Part shown: one piece after another, positions 59,337 through 64,000 of the stretch | How positions within the stretch are numbered: position 1 is the stretch's first letter | Layout of the letters: the number at the start of each line of letters is the position of its first letter | NCBI RefSeq assembly: GCF_000282215.1 | Contig: NZ_AKJS01000080.1 | Coordinates: 1-64,000 of the forward strand | Source: Pseudomonas sp. GM21 | Lineage (GTDB): Bacteria; Pseudomonadota; Gammaproteobacteria; Pseudomonadales; Pseudomonadaceae | DNA length: 64,000 nucleotides | Direction: 5' to 3' | The notes under the pieces: model-generated | The model's input: only the letters and a program-made list of their open reading frames with translations | Told to the model about the DNA's origin: nothing | Databases searched by the model: none | Position numbers and translations under genes: made by a program

Positions 59337-60106
59337 AACGTGCATTACTAACCGCAAGTCTGGGCTGTTGCCTCGCCTTCACCGCAGGCTGCGTCACCAG
59401 TCAGCCGAACACCTTCACCTTTACCGCCGATTTACCTCCCGACTTCGCGTATCAGGCCATTGCCGTGTATGTGCCAGCCAAAGGCGAAACCTGCACCGTG
59501 CCCGGTGGGCGCAATACCGAAGTCGGGTTCAACATGAAATGGCGTGAGAACTACCAGCCAAACGCTGAGATTGCCCTGCGTCGAACGGTCAGTGGGTGCC
59601 CGCTGATCATTAGCCGAATCAAGCTGGATATCAAATCGGCTTATGGCAAGGACTGGGGCGATCAAAGCGGAGACACAGCCGGAATTGCCATTCGCGATCA
59701 GTTGGAGGATCGCTACAAAGGCACCTTCAGCGAAGTTGGCGAAAGTGTCTTCTACGGCCAATGCCAATGGCTGTTCCGCACCGTAGGGACAAACCGACGC
59801 ATTGTAAAACTCCTTGATTGCAAAAAAACCGATGCGCTGGGCGAACCGGGGCGGGGTCGTCCGTTTTCGGCGTACACCCTCGATCAGCTGCCGGGGAAAA
59901 TCGTGAAAATGCACATCAAGTTGGCCGACGAGGAAAGGCCTGGCTGGGGAGACACTTGGGTCAAAGTTCCGAATGGCTGGAAACGCTGCATGGGCAAAGG
60001 CTATGAAGATCAACGTGCTTACTGCAACGGTAATTACAAAGACTTCAGCGGCTTTCTGATGCCCGACGGACGGCAATGCACCATTTACCCTGGCTGCACT
60101 GAATAA
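59333..60106 (+). CDS. Lipoprotein of the type VI cassette, likely immunity protein
   Basis: A 257-residue lipoprotein. Signal [20 protein letters not shown] ends in lipobox Cys20. The mature part is strand-rich with several cysteines (GETCTVPGG, SGCPLIISR, GQCQWLF, DCKK, KRCMG, YCNGNY, CTIYPGC), so disulfides are likely in the periplasm. It overlaps the adaptor gene and lies 12 bp before the lipase gene. Lipoprotein immunity factors next to type VI lipases are known, and this is the best candidate here; no sequence family is recognised. Confidence 0.78.
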   Translation: MKRALLTASLGCCLAFTAGCVTSQPNTFTFTADLPPDFAYQAIAVYVPAKGETCTVPGGRNTEVGFNMKWRENYQPNAEIALRRTVSGCPLIISRIKLDIKSAYGKDWGDQSGDTAGIAIRDQLEDRYKGTFSEVGESVFYGQCQWLFRTVGTNRRIVKLLDCKKTDALGEPGRGRPFSAYTLDQLPGKIVKMHIKLADEERPGWGDTWVKVPNGWKRCMGKGYEDQRAYCNGNYKDFSGFLMPDGRQCTIYPGCTE

Positions 60107-60118
60107 GGAATTCACGAC

Positions 60119-62308
60119 ATGACGTCATTGGAAAAAGATCTTAGATCGCCACTGAGCAGCCGCGTATTGGCATGCCCCGCACAGGGTCGATGGAGCAGTT
60201 TTCAACTGGTCGACGAATTCGGCTCTGGCGAACCCTACGCAGGGTTGGCCTACGTGGTAACCGATTCAGAAGGGAAAACCTACAGCGGCAGCCTGGATGT
60301 TACCGGCACAGGCAAGGTTACTAATCACTTTGCTGGACCGATTGCTCTCATCGTTGATCAAAAGTACCAAGGGTCAGAAGAGCTATATAAAGACTTACGA
60401 ACAAGGCCCCATTACCCCCTAGAAATCACCGAACTCCAGGTACGCGCCGAGCAAACCCGCTTTCTGAATCAAAATTCGACCCGCACCCGAGACAACCCCG
60501 CACAAGCCTGCGCGGATCAATATTTTCAGGTCGAGGTGCGTCATCTGGTCAGGCATGTTTCGCATTTGCCCCCTGAGGTTTATCGCCATTACCCGCACAG
60601 TACCGGGCCGGCGAAAATCATGGGCACACATGGCGCGCTGGGCGTGGCGCTATTGCCGCTGCAGCACACCGTGCTGGAAGTGCGGCCGTTGCGGGCCTTG
60701 CGCCCCATGCTATCGACCGACCCCGAGTTCTGCGCGCTCAACCTGTATCAACTGGCGCTGATGGCCACCTTGAGCTATTGCCCCTTTGGCCAAAACCCCG
60801 ATACGCAACCCGTTGAAACCGCCACAGTGAGTTTTCCTCTGCAACCCAGCGTGGGCAACTGGTTCGGGGACGCTCTGGCCAAGTTTGAAGAACTCGGGAA
60901 AGTCGATTCGACGCAAAAAATCGCTTACTACCCGCTGTACGAAGACGTGCCGTACTCCAAGCGACTGGAGCTAGTGCCCTTCGACACCAATCTCTATACG
61001 GCAAACGACCCGGAACTGGGTGAAGATCAGGAACACCCCGCCAAGATCCATTTCCTCGACGATAGGAAGCTGGGCGCGGAATCGACTGATACACAGGCCT
61101 TCATTACCCACCACGACGAACTGATTCTGATTTCGCTGCGTGGCACCTATGAAATTATCGCGGACGGCTTGCGCGATGCCGATGCGCTTCAAGTGCCATT
61201 TGAGGAAGGACTGGGACATGTGCATCGAGGGTTCTATAAGGCGGCAAAGAAAGCGGCTGTTTTTGCCACCGAATATCTGGACAGGTTTTATACCGGGCAA
61301 AAGCTACTAATCTGCGGCCACAGCCTGGGGGGCGCAGTGGCATTACTGCTCTCCGAAATGCTGCGCCGACGAGCAGGCTTCAACTACAACATCCAGCTCT
61401 ACACCTACGGCGCCCCTCGCGCCGGCGATGCCAATTTCGTTACCGATGCCAAGGGTCTAGTGCATTACCGCATGGTCGCCCACAACGACCCGGTGCCAAG
61501 CGTGCCCGGCACCTGGATGAACACCAAGTCTGGTGTTTTCGGGACTGGGGTAGCGCTGACCTTCGTCAATGTGCCCGCCGGCCTTTCCGTATTTGTAGCC
61601 GGCATCACTAACTGGACAGGCGAACCTTACGACCACCACGGCACCTTGCGTCACGCGATGCCGGTGCAGTTCAGCCGCAAGGAAATATCCATGATCCTGT
61701 GGGAGCCCGGTTGCGACACCATTACCCAGCACGCCGCCTGCTCGGTGGCCATCCAGCAACAAAACGGCCTCCCTGATCGCCCTTCGTTGCTGACTCAACT
61801 CTTCAATGGCGCAAACCACTCGATGGTCGGCAGCTATATCCCTGTGTGCTGGGCAACGCTACGGCGCTGGCAGGAAGCGCAAACGTCGAAACGTTCCATC
61901 GTTACTGACCGGGAGTTTGAATGGATAGAAAACGCTCTGATGCGAATCTTCCAGCAGTTGCGCGATAAGCGTCGCGACCTGCGGGCGCGTCCCGACGCCT
62001 ACGTACGCACTCACGAAAAGGCGATCGATGCCCTCAATCATGAGGTCGGAAAAATACAAGCTACTCGCGCTCGACTGGAGCCCCTTTGGCACCAGCGCAT
62101 AAGCGAAAAGGATGTTTACGGCTCGCTATCAGCTCAACCTGAGTGGTTGGCAGAAAATCTGCCACGCTGGCTTGCCCACGCAGAAAATCGAGTCGCTGAA
62201 CAGATGGCCATGGCGCCAAGCACCGGAAATGATGAGGCGCTATTGGCATCGATCTACGGACATACCATCGGGGCGCCGCATACCCTCGATATAGATTCGA
62301 TCGTTTGA
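60119..62308 (+). CDS. Class 3 lipase, likely type VI phospholipase effector
   Basis: A 729-residue protein without signal peptide. The lipase core has nucleophile Ser402 in GHSLGGAVALL, Asp457 in HNDPVPSVPG and His506 or His507 in YDHHGTLRH, the Lipase_3 triad. TYGAPRAGDANFV lies between. A hydrophobic stretch follows near 480-500 (VALTFVNVPAGLSVFVAGI). The N-terminal 350 residues are probably the adaptor/VgrG-binding part. With vgrG, DUF4123 and the lipoprotein it forms a Tle-like antibacterial module; the class 3 lipase type resembles TseL (Tle2). AAGGA precedes the ATG. Confidence 0.87.
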   Translation: MTSLEKDLRSPLSSRVLACPAQGRWSSFQLVDEFGSGEPYAGLAYVVTDSEGKTYSGSLDVTGTGKVTNHFAGPIALIVDQKYQGSEELYKDLRTRPHYPLEITELQVRAEQTRFLNQNSTRTRDNPAQACADQYFQVEVRHLVRHVSHLPPEVYRHYPHSTGPAKIMGTHGALGVALLPLQHTVLEVRPLRALRPMLSTDPEFCALNLYQLALMATLSYCPFGQNPDTQPVETATVSFPLQPSVGNWFGDALAKFEELGKVDSTQKIAYYPLYEDVPYSKRLELVPFDTNLYTANDPELGEDQEHPAKIHFLDDRKLGAESTDTQAFITHHDELILISLRGTYEIIADGLRDADALQVPFEEGLGHVHRGFYKAAKKAAVFATEYLDRFYTGQKLLICGHSLGGAVALLLSEMLRRRAGFNYNIQLYTYGAPRAGDANFVTDAKGLVHYRMVAHNDPVPSVPGTWMNTKSGVFGTGVALTFVNVPAGLSVFVAGITNWTGEPYDHHGTLRHAMPVQFSRKEISMILWEPGCDTITQHAACSVAIQQQNGLPDRPSLLTQLFNGANHSMVGSYIPVCWATLRRWQEAQTSKRSIVTDREFEWIENALMRIFQQLRDKRRDLRARPDAYVRTHEKAIDALNHEVGKIQATRARLEPLWHQRISEKDVYGSLSAQPEWLAENLPRWLAHAENRVAEQMAMAPSTGNDEALLASIYGHTIGAPHTLDIDSIV

Positions 62309-62416
62309 AAAAAATGCAACGGTCGACGAATGCTTGGTTTCCTGCGGTCCCCACACCCTCAAAGTTGAGCGGTTACCCGCCAGATTTGAAGCGGGGCCCA
62401 GTTTCGTAAGCCGCTT
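62309..62416. other. Non-coding stretch after the lipase gene
   Basis: No gene or clear terminator seen. The sequence changes abruptly into the direct repeat at 62417. Confidence 0.45.
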
Positions 62417-62505
62417 TGGCGGATGGCGTGCATTTGTTGGTGGAGCGGGCGTTGGACCATTACGAGGCGTTGCAGATGCAGATGCGCGCTCAGGCCAAGG
62501 TTTAG
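62417..62505 (+). pseudogene. Remnant of a DUF6124 gene (C-terminal end only)
   Basis: In frame it reads LADGVHLLVERALDHYEALQ and then MQMRAQAKV before TAG at 62503-62505, matching the C-terminus of the gene at 55736. An in-frame TAA lies just upstream (62409-62411 region), and there is no leader, start or N-terminal part. It is a truncated copy, part of the right direct repeat. Confidence 0.88.
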
Positions 62506-62559
62506 CCGTTAGATTTTTGGTGAATTGAAGGTCGCCTTCGCGAGCAGGCTCGCTCTCAC
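62417..62559. repeat. Direct repeat, right copy, around the VgrG cassette
   Basis: Matches 56034-56176 over 143 bp without gaps and with six substitutions. Includes the DUF6124 remnant and the start of the REP pair. Confidence 0.9.
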
Positions 62560-62616
62560 ATTGGATCGGCGGCGAACACAAAACCTGTGGGAGTGAGCTT
62601 GCTCGCGATGGGGCCG
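62532..62616. repeat. REP pair after the VgrG cassette
   Basis: Copies ttcgcgagcaggctcgctct and tgtgggagtgagcttgctcg face each other. The left copy is shared with the direct repeat. Confidence 0.85.
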
Positions 62617-62617
62617 G

Positions 62618-63085
62618 TCAGACCAACCCGGCACTTACCAGTAACTCCTCCAGCGCCAGCAAGTCAGGCACTTTGGCCACTTGCTCCCCCACCTGCACCG
62701 CCGCTTGCTCCAGCGGGCACAACGGCACGTCGACATAACTCAACTGGCTATCGAGCTTGTACGACCGCGGAATCCCCTGCACCAGCAACGCAATGAACTT
62801 CAACTCTGTCCGCCCGCCCAGCGCATTGAGAATCACGATCCGCGCCCGCTCGCCGATCACGACTTTATTACCGCATGCCGATTCAAAACTCAGCAACGGA
62901 ATTTGCCGGTCGCGCCACGTCACCAGCCCCAGATACCACGGCGGCGTATCCAGATCGAACGCCCCCGGCTGATAGTCGATCAGCTCCGCCACCGCGACGT
63001 TGGGCACGATCAGGTTGCGGTCGGCCAAGGGCAGTAGCAGGCCGGTGAGGTTGTTGGTGCGCTGGTAAAAATGGTCATCAAGCAT
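62618..63085 (-). CDS. chpC: CheW-like chemosensory adaptor (ChpC)
   Basis: A 155-residue CheW-domain protein (GLLLPLADRNLIVPNVAVAE, WYLGLVTWRDRQIPLLSFE). It starts inside the end of chpA (8-base overlap, ATG 63085). In P. aeruginosa, ChpC is one of two CheW-type adaptors of the Chp system that controls type IV pili and cAMP; the gene name here rests on this position. No chpB methylesterase lies between, unlike in P. aeruginosa. Confidence 0.8.
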   Translation of the reverse strand: MLDDHFYQRTNNLTGLLLPLADRNLIVPNVAVAELIDYQPGAFDLDTPPWYLGLVTWRDRQIPLLSFESACGNKVVIGERARIVILNALGGRTELKFIALLVQGIPRSYKLDSQLSYVDVPLCPLEQAAVQVGEQVAKVPDLLALEELLVSAGLV

Positions 63086-64000
63086 GGGACTTGCTCCACA
63101 GGGCGATGCTTTCCAGCAGCACCGATTCCTGGTACGGCTTGCCGAGGTAATCGTTGACGCCGATGGCCATCGCGCGGTCGCGGTGTTTCTGCCCGGTGCG
63201 CGACGTGATCATGATGATCGGCAGGTGCTGCAAACGCTCGTCGGCGCGCACCTGGGTCGCGACTTCGAAGCCGTCCATGCGTGGCATCTCGATGTCCAGC
63301 AGCATCAGGTCCGGCAGGTGTTCTTCGAGCAGCAACATGGCGTCGACCCCGTCCTTGGCGGTCAGCACGTTCATGCCATGGCGTTCGAGCAAACGACTGG
63401 TGACCTTGCGCACCGTCACCGAGTCATCGACCACCATCACCAGCAAGGGTTTGTGAGGTTCGACTTCGCTGTCCTGGGTCAACACCTGCTGCGGCACAGG
63501 TGCCTGCATGGCGCGGATCGGCGCCAGCAAATCAAGAATGAGCACCACACGGCCATCGCCCAGAATCGTCGCGCCGGACAAGCCCTGCACCGCCGCAAAC
63601 TGCGGGCCGAGGCTTTTCACCACGATCTCGCGGGTGCCGGCCATGGAATCGACTTGAACAGCAATTTGCCGCTCGTTGCATTGCACCAGCAATACCGGCA
63701 ACGGCAGGCTTTGCCCCAGCAGTTTCGGGCGGGTGCTGGTTTTCAGAAGCTCGCCGAGGTAGCACAGTTCGTAGTCCTGCCCGGCGTAGTTGTACCGGGG
63801 AGGATCGAGTCGGTAATGCCCTTCCAGTTCATTGGGCAGCACACGGACGATGCCGTCGATGGTATTCAGCGGGATCGCATATTGATCTTCAAAGCACTGC
63901 ACCATCAGCGCGCGGTTGACCGACACGGTGAACGGCAGGCGAATACGGAAATGCACACCCTTCCCGGGTACAGAGTCGATGATCATCGAGCCACCGAGCT
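63078..64000 (-). CDS. chpA: ChpA hybrid chemosensory kinase, C-terminal part
   Basis: Partial: the frame runs off the right edge of the window (codons continue as LGGS before MIIDSVPGKG). What is seen is the end of the CheA-type ATPase domain (GKGVHFRIRLPFTVSV), a CheW-like domain (about 120 residues, ALMVQCFEDQYAIPL) and a C-terminal receiver with phospho-Asp in LMLLDIEMPRMDG and a conserved Lys in YLGKPY. This layout is that of ChpA, the kinase of the Pil-Chp system. Confidence 0.9.
   Translation of the reverse strand, partial: LGGSMIIDSVPGKGVHFRIRLPFTVSVNRALMVQCFEDQYAIPLNTIDGIVRVLPNELEGHYRLDPPRYNYAGQDYELCYLGELLKTSTRPKLLGQSLPLPVLLVQCNERQIAVQVDSMAGTREIVVKSLGPQFAAVQGLSGATILGDGRVVLILDLLAPIRAMQAPVPQQVLTQDSEVEPHKPLLVMVVDDSVTVRKVTSRLLERHGMNVLTAKDGVDAMLLLEEHLPDLMLLDIEMPRMDGFEVATQVRADERLQHLPIIMITSRTGQKHRDRAMAIGVNDYLGKPYQESVLLESIALWSKSHA

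Overview
This window is chromosomal DNA of a Pseudomonas of the fluorescens group. It carries dense REP-type inverted repeats typical of that group, a complete malonate decarboxylase cluster, the end of a Chp/Pil chemosensory locus, the tkt-epd-pgk-fba block, and ahcY under an S-adenosylhomocysteine (SAH) riboswitch. Most of it is ordinary core genome. Accessory DNA is concentrated at about 12.9-15.8 kb and 54.2-62.6 kb. Both edges cut through biology: a repeat half lies at base 1, and the chemosensory kinase gene runs off the right end.

Region by region. 0-12.5 kb: MFS exporter, DbpA helicase, HI0933-type flavoprotein, YccS/FUSC membrane protein, an orphan periplasmic binding protein, ElaA acetyltransferase, a small winged-helix protein, a YgjP-type metallopeptidase, a REC-PAS-GGDEF-EAL protein and a PL7 alginate lyase. 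12.5-15.8 kb: a small protein behind a structured leader, an orphan small gene, a decayed copy of the fba 3' end, and a hipBA module between that copy and real fba. 15.8-24.6 kb: fba, two lipoproteins (one MliC-like), pgk, epd and tkt on the minus strand; then, divergently, an ArsR-methyltransferase regulator with metK. 24.6-33.2 kb: LigB, DUF1090 protein, cytochrome c', MltA, MAPEG protein, EamA and MFS transporters, FNT channel and a thioesterase. 33.2-45.6 kb: SAH riboswitch-ahcY-metF, a second orphan binding protein, an RhlE helicase, YceI with cytochrome b561, an amine oxidase with a histone-like tail, bioA, rsmE and a hemolysin III-type protein. 45.7-54.1 kb: mdcR and, convergent to it, mdcABCDEGH-madLM. 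54.2-62.6 kb: a HEPN/MNT toxin-antitoxin pair, a DUF6124 gene behind the second copy of the structured leader, and an orphan type VI secretion cassette (vgrG, DUF4123 adaptor, lipoprotein, class 3 lipase). 62.6-64 kb: a CheW-like gene and the C-terminus of ChpA.

The most notable signals are these. (1) A roughly 230-nt structured leader occurs twice, 42 kb apart (12873-13103 and 55505-55735), with a conserved long stem that shows consistent base-pair changes; each copy precedes a small protein of similar layout. (2) The VgrG/lipase cassette lies between two 143-bp direct repeats made of the 3' end of the DUF6124 gene, and its vgrG carries a single-base frameshift. (3) hipBA lies between real and decayed fba 3' ends. 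(4) The HEPN/MNT pair has a perfect 13-bp inverted repeat over its likely promoter. (5) The methyl cycle shows two separate regulatory signals: a perfect 14-bp-arm palindrome before the regulator-metK pair and an SAH riboswitch before ahcY.

All calls come from reading the sequence and from family knowledge. No database search or structure prediction was run.
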